The notes under the pieces: model-generated
The model's database searches: none
Told to the model about the DNA's origin: nothing
The model's input: the letters and a program-made list of their open reading frames with translations, nothing else
Source: Aquimarina atlantica
GTDB taxonomy: Bacteria; Bacteroidota; Bacteroidia; Flavobacteriales; Flavobacteriaceae
Assembly: GCF_000626715.1 (NCBI RefSeq)
Contig: NZ_AQRA01000013.1
Location: forward strand, 46,824 to 110,823
DNA length: 64,000 bases
Direction of reading: 5' to 3'
Part shown: piece after piece, positions 36,916-45,121 of the stretch
Numbering within the stretch: the stretch's first letter is position 1
Layout of the letters: each line of letters begins with the position of its first letter
Translations under genes and position numbers: made by a program

Positions 36916-37743
36916 TTGAAAATTAATTTCAGGAAAATAGGTCGTAGATTCGCAAGATTTATAGTATTTATTGTTATTCTTATTCTTTCTGGATACTTGT
37001 TTTTATACCTAAGGCAAGAGCGTTTTTTCTTTAACCCAAAAACATTGGAAAAAGATTACGTTTATTCTTTTGATCAACCTTTTGAAGAGATCAATATCAA
37101 CGTAGAAAAGGACATTACTCTTAATGCTTTGCTTTTTAAAACCAATACTACTAGCAAAGGCCTTATCCTATATTTTCATGGTAATGCCGGAGCAATTCAT
37201 GAATGGGGAACACGTGCTTCTTTATATACCGAAAACAAATTTGATATTCTATTTGTTGATTACAGAGGCTACGGAAAAAGCGACAGTTTTTACGAAGAAG
37301 AATCAGAACTATATAACGATGCGCAAAAAGTCTATGATTATGCAAAGACACGATATGACGAAAAAAACATTATTGTTTTAGGCTTTTCTCTGGGAACAGG
37401 GTTTGCTGCCTATACTGCAGCAAAAAACAGACCTAAACTCCTTATACTCGAAGCTCCTTATTATGCCTGGAATGATTTTATAGCAAGTATTGCTCCGGTG
37501 CCCAAAATGCTTATCAATTATGAGATACCTTCTTATAAATTTTTAAAAGAAGTAACCTGTCCTATTCAGATTTTTCATGGTACTCATGATTTTCTAATTA
37601 AACCAGAAGAAAATTCTAAACGACTAGAAGCCTTATATCCAGAAAAAATCAAACATACAATGATCAAAGGTGCTGGTCATAATGGTATCTATATCACAAA
37701 ACAATACTATGATGAGCTCAAGAATTTGTTAGAACGGTATTAA
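36916..37743 (+). CDS. alpha/beta hydrolase, membrane-anchored, bem46-like
   Basis: A 275-residue serine hydrolase. The N terminus carries a basic patch then a membrane helix (FIVFIVILILSGYLFLYL), then ILYFHGNAGAIHEWG, VDYRGYGKS, the nucleophile elbow VLGFSLGTGFAAY (Ser near 153), FHGTHDFLIKP (Asp) and KGAGHNGIY (His). The start is TTG at 36916, 13 bases after the upstream stop; the next Met is far downstream. It is the last gene of the glycosyltransferase operon. An ester- or amide-cleaving role on the envelope product is inferred. Confidence 0.85.
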   Translation: MKINFRKIGRRFARFIVFIVILILSGYLFLYLRQERFFFNPKTLEKDYVYSFDQPFEEININVEKDITLNALLFKTNTTSKGLILYFHGNAGAIHEWGTRASLYTENKFDILFVDYRGYGKSDSFYEEESELYNDAQKVYDYAKTRYDEKNIIVLGFSLGTGFAAYTAAKNRPKLLILEAPYYAWNDFIASIAPVPKMLINYEIPSYKFLKEVTCPIQIFHGTHDFLIKPEENSKRLEALYPEKIKHTMIKGAGHNGIYITKQYYDELKNLLERY

Positions 37744-37804
37744 TAAAGATGTATCTCAAGGCAGGTTCTCTTTAGTTTAAAAACAAGTTTTGTAAAATTA
37801 AACC

Positions 37805-37837
37805 AGACCTCACAGATCTTAGAGATCTGTGAGGTCT
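37805..37837. repeat. palindromic hairpin (Bacteroidota intergenic type)
   Basis: AGACCTCACAGATCT and its exact reverse complement flank a 3-base loop, giving a 15-bp perfect stem. It lies between the convergent hydrolase and pseudouridine synthase genes. It closely resembles AGACCTCACAGG-type palindromes common in Bacteroidota intergenic DNA, and the one at 27585. Confidence 0.8.
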
Positions 37838-37889
37838 AAATTATAAAGAGGTTATTTTATTAGAGATTTCCTTTATTTTAAAAGTCCAT

Positions 37890-38774
37890 CTACATCATCC
37901 TAAGATTAATCACTTCTTGTTCTGTAAGTATTCTCCAGTGGCCACGAGGTAAATCTTTTTTGGTTAATCCTGCAAAGATCACTCTATCTAATTTGACTAC
38001 ACTATAATTAAGGTGTTCAAAAAGCTTATGGATAATTCCATTTTTAGAAGATTGCAATTGAATTCCTATTTCATTTTTAGACGCACCTTCTATATAAGAG
38101 ATTTCATCTACATTTATAAAACCTTCTTCTAATTTGATTCCATTCTCTATTTTCTGAAGATCTTCATATTTTAGGTTACGTTCTAATTCTACATGAAATA
38201 TCTTACGAACTCCACTTTTATGATGTGTTAGTTTCTTTTCTAAATCTACATCGTTGGTAAAAAGTAATAATCCGGTTGTATTTCTTTCTAGTCTACCTAC
38301 TGGTTTTAATACAGATTTAGAGGCATTTGCCACTAGATCCATTACTGTTCTCGTTTTCTCGGGACTAGTACTGGTTACAAAACCTTTAGGTTTATTAAGG
38401 AGCACATATTCTTTTTTATGAGGAGTAATGAGTCGTCCATCAAACTTAACCTCATCGGTAAGTTTTACTTTATATCCCATTTCGGTAACTGGCTTACCAT
38501 TTACCCATACACTTCCTGTTTTAATATATAGATCGGCATCTCTTCTTGAGCAAACCCCAGAATTAGCTACATATTTATTAAGTCTTATTTCATCAGAATC
38601 AGTGAGTTTTTTTGGTGCTGTATTACTAGCCTTTTTTGCAAATGACTTACTCTTTACATAAGGTTTATTTCCATAATTGGATTTACCTTTATCATTTGCA
38701 TTCGATCTACTCTTTCCTTTTCCTTCCTGTCTTCTGCTAGTTTTCCCTTTACCAGAATTATCTCCGCGACTCAT
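37890..38774 (-). CDS. RsuA/RluB-family pseudouridine synthase with S4 domain
   Basis: A 294-residue protein with a Lys/Ser/Gly-rich tail (residues 1-60), an S4 RNA-binding domain (IRLNKYVANSGVCSRRDADLYI) and an RsuA-type synthase domain. In this family the catalytic Asp lies in GRLDxxTxG. Here the motif reads VGRLERNTTGLLLFTNDVDL, so the catalytic position is Glu (codon GAA read directly) and the following GD is VD. Other blocks (YVLLNKPKGFVTS, LPRGHWRILTEQE) are intact. It may be a variant or inactive RNA-binding paralogue. A promoter with both boxes lies upstream. Confidence 0.88.
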   Translation of the reverse strand: MSRGDNSGKGKTSRRQEGKGKSRSNANDKGKSNYGNKPYVKSKSFAKKASNTAPKKLTDSDEIRLNKYVANSGVCSRRDADLYIKTGSVWVNGKPVTEMGYKVKLTDEVKFDGRLITPHKKEYVLLNKPKGFVTSTSPEKTRTVMDLVANASKSVLKPVGRLERNTTGLLLFTNDVDLEKKLTHHKSGVRKIFHVELERNLKYEDLQKIENGIKLEEGFINVDEISYIEGASKNEIGIQLQSSKNGIIHKLFEHLNYSVVKLDRVIFAGLTKKDLPRGHWRILTEQEVINLRMM

Positions 38775-38789
38775 ATCTTAAATTTTGTG

Positions 38790-38820
38790 CAAAGATAATT
38801 GTTTATAGCATAGGTACAAC
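38790..38820 (-). promoter_or_regulatory. promoter of the pseudouridine synthase gene
   Basis: On the minus strand GTTG (38820-38817) is followed by 19 bases and TATCTTTG (38797-38790), matching the Bacteroidota housekeeping promoter. The -7 box is 15 bases upstream of the ATG, giving a very short leader. Confidence 0.75.
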
Positions 38821-38825
38821 ATCTA

Positions 38826-39779
38826 TTATTCATCAAACCGAACTGTACTTTGGCGCTTTCTATTTACATGTAATTGGGTCACATCTGGTCTCGAATAATG
38901 CCCAACAGGATCAAAATTCTGACGTTCTTGTAACACTTTGCTAAAATCCAACGTTTCGATTAACAAGCCTTCTTTATGTAATACAGGTTTCATTACCCAT
39001 TCTCCATCAGGACCTGCAATACATGAGCCTCCATTACCTAAAACATCAGGAGCTTTCTTTAAAATCTCATCTAAATGTGGTGTAGTTTTAGGAAAATCTT
39101 CTGTTCGCATCAAACTAGAAACCGAAATCACATACGAGCGAGATTCTCTGGCAATAAAACGAGTAATATCTTTGGTGTTATAATCACTACCAGGCCATAC
39201 TGCTATATGTAGATTTTCTCCCTGTCCGTATAATGCTGCTCTGGGTAATGGCATCCAATTTTCCCAACAGTTTAATCCTCCAACGGTAAAAGCCTTTAAT
39301 GGATGTACCAGCAATCCATTACCATCTCCCGGTGCCCAGGTTAATCGTTCTTCGTACGTAGGTTGTAGTTTACGGTGTACAGATTTAATCTCTCCTTTTT
39401 GATCAATATATACCAATGACGCATACAAGCTATGTCCTCCCCGATCTATCGGTCGTTCAATGATTCCTAAATATATTGCAATATTGCATTCGGCAGCAAG
39501 TTCACATATGGTATCCAAATCTCCATTTTCGATAACAATAGAATTCTGAGCATAATGCGCATGAATCTCTTTTTGAATCTTACTATCGAATTTTGCACCA
39601 TCTGTTAATGACACCCAAAACGGATATCCTGGTAATAACGATTCTCCAAAAACGATAAGTTCTGCTTTTTTAGAAGCTGCCTCAGCAATAGAATTTTCAA
39701 TTTTTTTAATTGTAGCTGTTTTATCTAACCAAACCGGAGAGATTTGAGCCAATGCAACTGTTAGTAATTGATCTTTCAT
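38826..39779 (-). CDS. carbon-nitrogen hydrolase, nitrilase-like
   Basis: A 317-residue member of the nitrilase superfamily with the Glu-Lys-Cys triad: Glu in IVFGESLLPGYPFW (near 46), Lys in VHRKLQPTYEERL (near 135) and Cys in GGLNCWENWMPL (near 168). The extended GLNCWENWMPLPRAALY segment points to true nitrilases or related cyanide hydrolases rather than amidases. The substrate is unknown. A decayed copy of its first about 115 codons lies at 40812-41139. Confidence 0.9.
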   Translation of the reverse strand: MKDQLLTVALAQISPVWLDKTATIKKIENSIAEAASKKAELIVFGESLLPGYPFWVSLTDGAKFDSKIQKEIHAHYAQNSIVIENGDLDTICELAAECNIAIYLGIIERPIDRGGHSLYASLVYIDQKGEIKSVHRKLQPTYEERLTWAPGDGNGLLVHPLKAFTVGGLNCWENWMPLPRAALYGQGENLHIAVWPGSDYNTKDITRFIARESRSYVISVSSLMRTEDFPKTTPHLDEILKKAPDVLGNGGSCIAGPDGEWVMKPVLHKEGLLIETLDFSKVLQERQNFDPVGHYSRPDVTQLHVNRKRQSTVRFDE

Positions 39780-40230
39780 GAAAATGTATTAATGGTATAT
39801 ATTTATTCTTAATGATCACATGTTTTTAAAAGATTTTCAAAATATAATTAACAAATAGTTAACATCTAAAAAATTGATTTGCAACACATTAAACATCACA
39901 AAAGTGATATGGTAAAACCTTAATTTAACCTTATGGTAACATTAGAATTCTATTAAAAACCTAAAAATCGGCATTGTTATCATGCAAATGTTAAGGATTT
40001 ACTATTCTATAACCAATTTTATATCCATTCTTAAAAAGTAAACATATAAAAAGTATTTATTCTGCAAAGTTTAATTTACGTTAAAACATATGCCTTTTAA
40101 CATAATCGTAATCATTGTAATACATTCTAATAAAATAAAAAACAAAAATATTGGAGTATTCGATTCTACATTTGCCCTGTACAATTAAAACAAAATAATA
40201 GTTCAAGCTCAAATCTTAAAAAACAAAAAA
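39780..40230. other. 451-base intergenic region upstream of small secreted protein 1
   Basis: No gene. The region is matched, with many substitutions, by 41140-41589 upstream of the paralogous gene (shared stretches such as TTAATTAACAT-like runs, GTAACATT, GATTTACTA, TATCCATTC and TTATTCTG). TACATTTG at 40167-40174 is a conserved candidate -7 box in both copies. Confidence 0.7.
40167..40174 (+). promoter_or_regulatory. candidate -7 box of small secreted protein 1
   Basis: TACATTTG fits TAnnTTTG and is conserved with its flanks (TCGATTCTACATTTG) in the paralogous upstream region at 41527-41534 (TCGACTCTACATTTG). No clean -33 box is seen at standard spacing. It lies 56 bases before the start. 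Confidence 0.5.
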
Positions 40231-40575
40231 ATGAAAAAGTTAACAATTTTATTCGCAGTATTCGTATTAGGGTCAACGCAAATTTTTGCTTTAAATAACC
40301 CTATTAATTCTGAACAACAATTAAGAAAACAAATTGCAACTCTTTTAGAGAGTCCAGAAATTAAATTAGACAAGCAACATCTTAAGGCAAATATCGAATT
40401 TACTTTAAACGGTGAAGGAGAGATTGTAGTTTTAACTGTAGATTCTGAAGATCTTAATGTAAAAAGTTTTGTAAAATCAAGATTGAACTACAAAAAAGTA
40501 GATTCAAAAATATCAAACATAGGAAACAAAGTATTTAAAATTTCTTTAAAGATTTTAAAGCCAGAAAGAGTATAA
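40231..40575 (+). CDS. small secreted TonB-C-like protein, copy 1
   Basis: A 114-residue protein with a signal peptide (MKKLTILFAVFVLGSTQIFA). The mature part (QLRKQIATLLESPEIKLDKQ, IEFTLNGEGEIVVLTVDSED, FVKSRLNYKKV) resembles small Bacteroidota proteins that recall the TonB C-terminal fold. Function unknown. It is one of two paralogues preserved in a tandem duplication; both coding regions and terminators are better conserved than the DNA around them. Confidence 0.85.
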   Translation: MKKLTILFAVFVLGSTQIFALNNPINSEQQLRKQIATLLESPEIKLDKQHLKANIEFTLNGEGEIVVLTVDSEDLNVKSFVKSRLNYKKVDSKISNIGNKVFKISLKILKPERV

Positions 40576-40600
40576 ACTTTCTGCCCATACATGATTAAGG

Positions 40601-40635
40601 AAGCAGTTGTATATATCTACAGCTGCTTTTTTTTT
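40601..40635 (+). terminator. Rho-independent terminator of small secreted protein 1
   Basis: An 11-bp stem (AAGCAGTTGTA with TACAGCTGCTT, one G-T pair), 6-base loop and nine or more T. The same structure follows the paralogue at 41963. Confidence 0.9.
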
Positions 40636-40645
40636 ATCAACGCTA

Positions 40646-40811
40646 GAAGCCCAGAATCAAAATAGTTACTATTCTTTTTGAGACTAATTCTCTATACACA
40701 ATAGAGTAACGTTTTATAATTCTGAACTAAATCTCCTCTCAAATTTTCTAAATCTTTTATCATTTCTCTCATGATCAACATCAAAAACAAAAATGTTGCA
40801 TGAACAAAAAT
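40646..40811 (-). pseudogene. decayed fragment of the UbiA prenyltransferase gene
   Basis: These 166 bases match 42222-42387 inside the intact UbiA gene base for base over long runs (ATTTCTCTCATGATCAACAT-like). Translated, it reads MREMIKDLENLRGDLVQNYKT, then a one-base insertion shifts the frame into a stop, so it is non-coding. The 3' part of UbiA corresponding to about 41996-42221 is missing here. It is the left half of the duplication junction. Confidence 0.85.
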
Positions 40812-41139
40812 ACCTCCCTGATCCATCTATCATTCTATGTTCTCAAAATAAATTACAATATTATATTTCGCAGTAAGTTCATGCATGGTATCCACAATTT
40901 TCTATAACAATCGAATTCTAGACATAATGGGGATGAATTTCTTTTTGAATCTTACTGTCGAATATTTTCTATCTGTTAGTGATATCCAAAACAAATAGCT
41001 TGATAATAATCACTGTTCAAAAACAATAAGTTCTGCTTCTTTATAAACCGCCAGGATAATATAATTTTCGATTTTTAACAGCAGCTTTTACCTTATTAGA
41101 GATTGGGGTCAATGTAAGAATGAGTAATTGATTTTTCAT
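40812..41139 (-). pseudogene. decayed N-terminal fragment of the nitrilase gene
   Basis: It matches 39436-39779, the first about 115 codons of the nitrilase, with many substitutions and indels that break the frame. Recognisable stretches include TCTTTTTGAATCTTACT and AAAAACAATAAGTTCTGCTT. The former start codon corresponds to 41137-41139. It begins where the UbiA fragment ends, at about 40811. Confidence 0.85.
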
Positions 41140-41589
41140 TAAAGTGTTTTAATGATAATATATCTATGTCATCGACAATCCGGTTTTTAGGAAATCCCCA
41201 ACATATAGTTAACAATTAATTAACATATAAAAAATTGATTTTCAATGCATTAAATACCAAAATTGTCTTGCGGAAAAACCACAACTTAACATTAAGGTAA
41301 CATTAAAAATCCATCAAAAAATTAAGAATCAATACTATTATAGTACAAATATTAAAGATTTACTAATCAACAATCCATTTCATATCCATTCCCAAAAAAG
41401 AAGCGTAAAAAAGTACTTATTCTGTAAAGCTTAATTAATGTTAAATTCCTTTGCAATTAACCTTAACTTAACAATTATGAAACATTATAGTAACGCTAAA
41501 AATCAAAATAACAAAACATTCGACTCTACATTTGACATGCAATATCATAGTAACCAATATTTTATAAACTTAATTTAAAACCACAAAAA
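41140..41589. other. 450-base intergenic region upstream of small secreted protein 2
   Basis: No gene. It is the duplicated counterpart of 39780-40230. A candidate -7 box TACATTTG is at 41527-41534. Confidence 0.7.
41527..41534 (+). promoter_or_regulatory. candidate -7 box of small secreted protein 2
   Basis: TACATTTG, conserved with flanks in the copy upstream of the paralogue at 40167-40174; 55 bases before the start. Confidence 0.5.
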
Positions 41590-41937
41590 ATGAAAAAGTT
41601 AACCGTTTTATTTGCAGTATTCATATTAGGATCAATGCAAGTTTTTGCTTCAAACAACAACCTTATTAATTCTGAACAACAATTAAGAAATCAAATTGCC
41701 ACTCTCTTAGAAAACCCAGAATTTAAATTAGACAAGCAGCAACTTAAGGCAAATATCGAATTTACTTTAAACGGCGAAGGAGAGATTGTAGTATTAACTG
41801 TAGACTCTGAAGATCTTGATGTAGAAAGTTTCGTAAAATCAAGACTAAACTACAAAAAAGTAGATTCAAAAATAACAAACATAGGGAACAAAGTATTTAA
41901 GATTTCTTTAAAAATCTTAAAGTCAGAAGGAGTATAA
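41590..41937 (+). CDS. small secreted TonB-C-like protein, copy 2
   Basis: A 115-residue paralogue of the gene at 40231, about 85-90% identical by eye, with one extra residue after the signal peptide (MKKLTVLFAVFILGSMQVFA). Most changes are conservative or in the signal peptide; IEFTLNGEGEIVVLTVDSEDL and VKSRLNYKKVDSK are kept. Both copies being intact while their duplicated neighbours decayed implies selection on each. Convergent with UbiA. Confidence 0.85.
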   Translation: MKKLTVLFAVFILGSMQVFASNNNLINSEQQLRNQIATLLENPEFKLDKQQLKANIEFTLNGEGEIVVLTVDSEDLDVESFVKSRLNYKKVDSKITNIGNKVFKISLKILKSEGV

Positions 41938-41962
41938 ACTTTCTTCTTAAACATGATTAATA

Positions 41963-41995
41963 AAGCAGTTGTATATATGTACAGCTGCTTTTTTT
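41963..41995 (+). terminator. Rho-independent terminator of small secreted protein 2
   Basis: An 11-bp stem (41963-41973 with 41980-41990), 6-base loop, then a T-run that overlaps the UbiA stop codon by two bases. Confidence 0.9.
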
Positions 41996-42902
41996 ACCAG
42001 AGAATTCTATCCAGAATCATATGTACATCAATTAGAATAATACTAAATGTCCCTGCGACAATAATAAGTTTTAAAATATTGTGCAACCAAACATAATGTG
42101 TTCTTCCTTTTGATCTCCATAAACCAAATAAAAAGGCAAAAAGGAGTATAATACACGCATAAAAATACAGATACATAAATCCTATCTCATATCGGGTGAG
42201 CAATAAATAAATAGGAACACAAGAAGCCAGAATCAAAATACTAACTATTCTTTTTGAGACTAACTCTCCATACACAATAGGTATTGTTTTATAGTTCTGG
42301 GCCAAGTCTCCTCTTAAATTTCCTAAATCTTTAATCATTTCTCTCATGATCAACATTAAAAACAAAAATGTTGCATGAACGAAAATAACTTCGTCAAAGT
42401 TTTTATAATAAATAAATACAGCAAAAAATGGAGTTATTGCTAATAGAGAAGCAACAATATTTCCAACAATAGGAAATTTCTTTAGTTTATGAGAATAAAA
42501 CCATATCCCGAAAATATATAAAGAGAAAAAAACAACTGCTCTAAAAGAAACATAACTGGCACATACTACAGAGAGAAAATTAAGGACAAAATATCCTGTG
42601 AGTTTTGTACGTTGACTCACTAATCGATCCAGCATGGTTTTTTGCGGCCTATTGATTAAATCTTTTTCTTTATCATAAAAATTATTAATAATATACCCTG
42701 CTGCTATCACACCGGAAGAAGCTAATACAATAACAAATAGATTTGGATCCAGAAGAACATTTCGCAACCTGATCTGAGGTGCTAAAATAAATATTGAGGT
42801 AAGATATTGCGCAAATACAATAATCAGGATATTATATCCTCTAACTACAGAAAATAAACTCAATAGTTTGAGAAAAATGAGTTTATTTTTTCTGGTAAGC
42901 AT
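41994..42902 (-). CDS. UbiA family prenyltransferase (geranylgeranylglycerol-phosphate synthase-like)
   Basis: A 302-residue protein with about eight membrane helices. The two metal-binding motifs of UbiA enzymes are NNFYDKEKDLINRP (near 68-81; N-x3-D-x3-D) and MIKDLGNLRGDLAQNYKT (near 186-203). Bacteroidota relatives next to mevalonate genes are annotated as geranylgeranylglycerol-phosphate geranylgeranyltransferases; the true acceptor is uncertain. It is the last gene of the mevalonate group, 11 bases after the kinase gene stop. Confidence 0.87.
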   Translation of the reverse strand: MLTRKNKLIFLKLLSLFSVVRGYNILIIVFAQYLTSIFILAPQIRLRNVLLDPNLFVIVLASSGVIAAGYIINNFYDKEKDLINRPQKTMLDRLVSQRTKLTGYFVLNFLSVVCASYVSFRAVVFFSLYIFGIWFYSHKLKKFPIVGNIVASLLAITPFFAVFIYYKNFDEVIFVHATFLFLMLIMREMIKDLGNLRGDLAQNYKTIPIVYGELVSKRIVSILILASCVPIYLLLTRYEIGFMYLYFYACIILLFAFLFGLWRSKGRTHYVWLHNILKLIIVAGTFSIILIDVHMILDRILW

Positions 42903-42913
42903 AACAATGCTTA

Positions 42914-43849
42914 TTAAAAATTGTAGACTACCTCTAACTTATAATCCTTAAGTGAAGCCTGTGCTTTATCAAAATCCTGCGTAAATCCTAAAATATAACC
43001 ACCACCGCCAGAGCCACATAACTTAAGATAATAATCATTGGTTTCTATACCATGTTTCCATAAAGTGTGAAATTGCTTTGGTATCATCGGCTTAAAATTA
43101 TCTAAAACCACATGAGATAGCTCTTTTATATTAGAGAATAGTGATTTAACATCTCCTTTTAAGAAATCGTCTACACAGGCGTCTGTATATTTTACAAACT
43201 GATTTTTGAGCATACTACGAAACCCTTCTTGCTTCATGTTTTCCATAAAAATACTTACCATTGGTGCAGTTTCACCAACAATACCACTATCTAATAAGAA
43301 AACAGCGCCTTTTTTATTCTCTACACTTTGCGAAGGAATTCCTGCAGGTTCGATATCATCTTTAGAATGAATAAGAATAGGTAAACTAAGATAACTATTT
43401 AAAGGATCTAGTCCAGAACTCTTTCCATGAAAGAAAGATTCCATAAGTCCAAAAATCTCTTTCAGTTTTAATAATTTATCTCGGGTAAGATTTTCTAACA
43501 CTGTAATTTTATTAGCTGCGTATTTATCATAAATAGCCGCTACTAATGCACCGCTACTTCCTACTCCATATCCCTGAGGAATACTACTATCAAAATACAT
43601 CCCAGAATTGATATCTGAATGAAGTTTTTCGAAATCAAATTTTACAATTCCTTTATCTTGAATCTCTTCGAGATAGGTCGCAAAATTTCTAAGGTTTTCA
43701 TTAGATTGTATAGCCTCCTGATCAGGAGTTTCTGACACTTTTAATGCACCTTTAAAAAAATTATAAGGTATAGAAAGACCTTTAGAATCTTTAATAATAC
43801 CATATTCTCCAAACAAAAGTATTTTAGAATAAAATAACGGTCCTTTCAT
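42914..43849 (-). CDS. GHMP kinase, probable mevalonate kinase
   Basis: A 311-residue GHMP kinase. YSKILLFGEYGIIKDSKGLS is the N-terminal motif, SIPQGYGVGSSGALVAAIYD the phosphate-binding loop (near 94-113) and CGSGGGGYILGF the C-terminal motif 3. It phosphorylates mevalonate (inferred from the neighbours MvaD and UbiA; phosphomevalonate kinase is the alternative). It starts 145 bases after the mvaD stop. Confidence 0.85.
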   Translation of the reverse strand: MKGPLFYSKILLFGEYGIIKDSKGLSIPYNFFKGALKVSETPDQEAIQSNENLRNFATYLEEIQDKGIVKFDFEKLHSDINSGMYFDSSIPQGYGVGSSGALVAAIYDKYAANKITVLENLTRDKLLKLKEIFGLMESFFHGKSSGLDPLNSYLSLPILIHSKDDIEPAGIPSQSVENKKGAVFLLDSGIVGETAPMVSIFMENMKQEGFRSMLKNQFVKYTDACVDDFLKGDVKSLFSNIKELSHVVLDNFKPMIPKQFHTLWKHGIETNDYYLKLCGSGGGGYILGFTQDFDKAQASLKDYKLEVVYNF

Positions 43850-43994
43850 TTATTTATATTGTTTTAGAGATTAGATAAAAACCTTAACGATTACAATAAT
43901 CATTGCTTTGTATGATTAAAGATTTTTTTAATCGGGTTAATTTTATCATCTCTATAAGTAATTATATCTAATTTGTCGCCTTACCAGGATAAAG

Positions 43995-45080
43995 TTACAC
44001 TATTTTTGCACCTAATCCTATTTTGTCACAAATATACTGTCCATTCTGACAATACGCAACTAACTCGTTGGTAATGAAATCTAAAACTTGATTTTTTTCG
44101 GTATTTGGGTACAACACATGAACATTTGCTCCAGCATCTAGAGTAAAACAAACTTTTGATCCTGTTGTTGCCCGATACTCCCAGATTTTATGAATTACAG
44201 ATAACGTATTGGGTTTCATTAATATAAAATAAGGCAAAGAAGTCATCATCATTGCGTGTAGTGTCAATGCTTCACTTTCTACTATCTCGATAAAGGTATC
44301 TAAATCTCCAGAAATTAATACCTCTTTTAATTTAGTAATATTACTCGTTGCTTGTTCAAATCGTTTTTCTGCAAAAGGATGACCGTACATTAGGTTATGA
44401 CCTACACTACTACTTACTTGTTTTTCTCCTTTATCGATTAGCAAGATTGTATCCTGATAATCATTAAAATTTTGATGAACCGGAAACGGAAACGGTATTG
44501 CATATGCATCACTACTCCCATTTATATCTGAATGTTCTCCCCAAACGGTAACTGGTCCTTCTATACTTCGACATGCACTCCCCGAGCCCAAACGAGCTAA
44601 AAAAGAAGATTTTTGAAGACATTCTGAATCTGAAATATCTGGGTTTATCTTTTTTTCTAACTGCATCAGGCAATATGCCAATGCACTCATTCCACTAGCT
44701 GATGATGCAATCCCACTACTATGCGGAAATGTATTACTGGTTTCTATTCTGAATGTATATTGCTTCAGGAAAGGAAGATATTCTTGAATCCTTTCGAAAA
44801 AACTTTGAATCTTAGGTTTAAAATCTGGTTTAGGTTTTCCTTCAAAAAGGAGTTCAAAATCAAAACCTCCTCCTGCATTATCTCGTCTTTTATATGCTAA
44901 ACTTGTTGTTGTTTTACAAGTGTCCAACGTAAAGCTAATTGATGCATTCTCAGGTAATTGCACAGGTTTTTTCCCCCAATATTTAATTAGAGCAATATTA
45001 CTGGGTGAGGTACAAGCGATTATACCTTCTTCGGGTAATTTCGAAACTATAGGTAAGGTAAACTCTGGATAATCCGACAT
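43995..45080 (-). CDS. mvaD: diphosphomevalonate decarboxylase
   Basis: A 361-residue enzyme converting mevalonate 5-diphosphate to isopentenyl diphosphate with ATP. Motifs: CTSPSNIALIKYWGKKPVQLP (near 23-43), NTFPHSSGIASSASGMSAL with the phosphate loop, GSGSACRSIEGP, and CFTLDAGANVHVLYP. The start is ATG 45080 (MSDYPEFTLP); the upstream TTG at 45089 is unlikely. First gene of the mevalonate group; a -7 box lies at 45100-45107. Confidence 0.92.
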   Translation of the reverse strand: MSDYPEFTLPIVSKLPEEGIIACTSPSNIALIKYWGKKPVQLPENASISFTLDTCKTTTSLAYKRRDNAGGGFDFELLFEGKPKPDFKPKIQSFFERIQEYLPFLKQYTFRIETSNTFPHSSGIASSASGMSALAYCLMQLEKKINPDISDSECLQKSSFLARLGSGSACRSIEGPVTVWGEHSDINGSSDAYAIPFPFPVHQNFNDYQDTILLIDKGEKQVSSSVGHNLMYGHPFAEKRFEQATSNITKLKEVLISGDLDTFIEIVESEALTLHAMMMTSLPYFILMKPNTLSVIHKIWEYRATTGSKVCFTLDAGANVHVLYPNTEKNQVLDFITNELVAYCQNGQYICDKIGLGAKIV

Positions 45081-45099
45081 AGTATACAATGATTTTAAG

Positions 45100-45107
45100 C
45101 AAAGATA
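45100..45107 (-). promoter_or_regulatory. candidate -7 box of mvaD
   Basis: TATCTTTG on the minus strand, 20 bases upstream of the ATG, identical to the -7 box of the pseudouridine synthase gene. No -33 box is clear; sequence upstream enters the repeat element at 45122. Confidence 0.5.
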
Positions 45108-45121
45108 AGTGTATCCTATAT

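Noticed and set aside
43997..44016. TATTTTTGC resembling a plus-strand -7 box
   Set aside because: It lies in the 3' coding end of mvaD with no plus-strand gene behind it and no -33 box.
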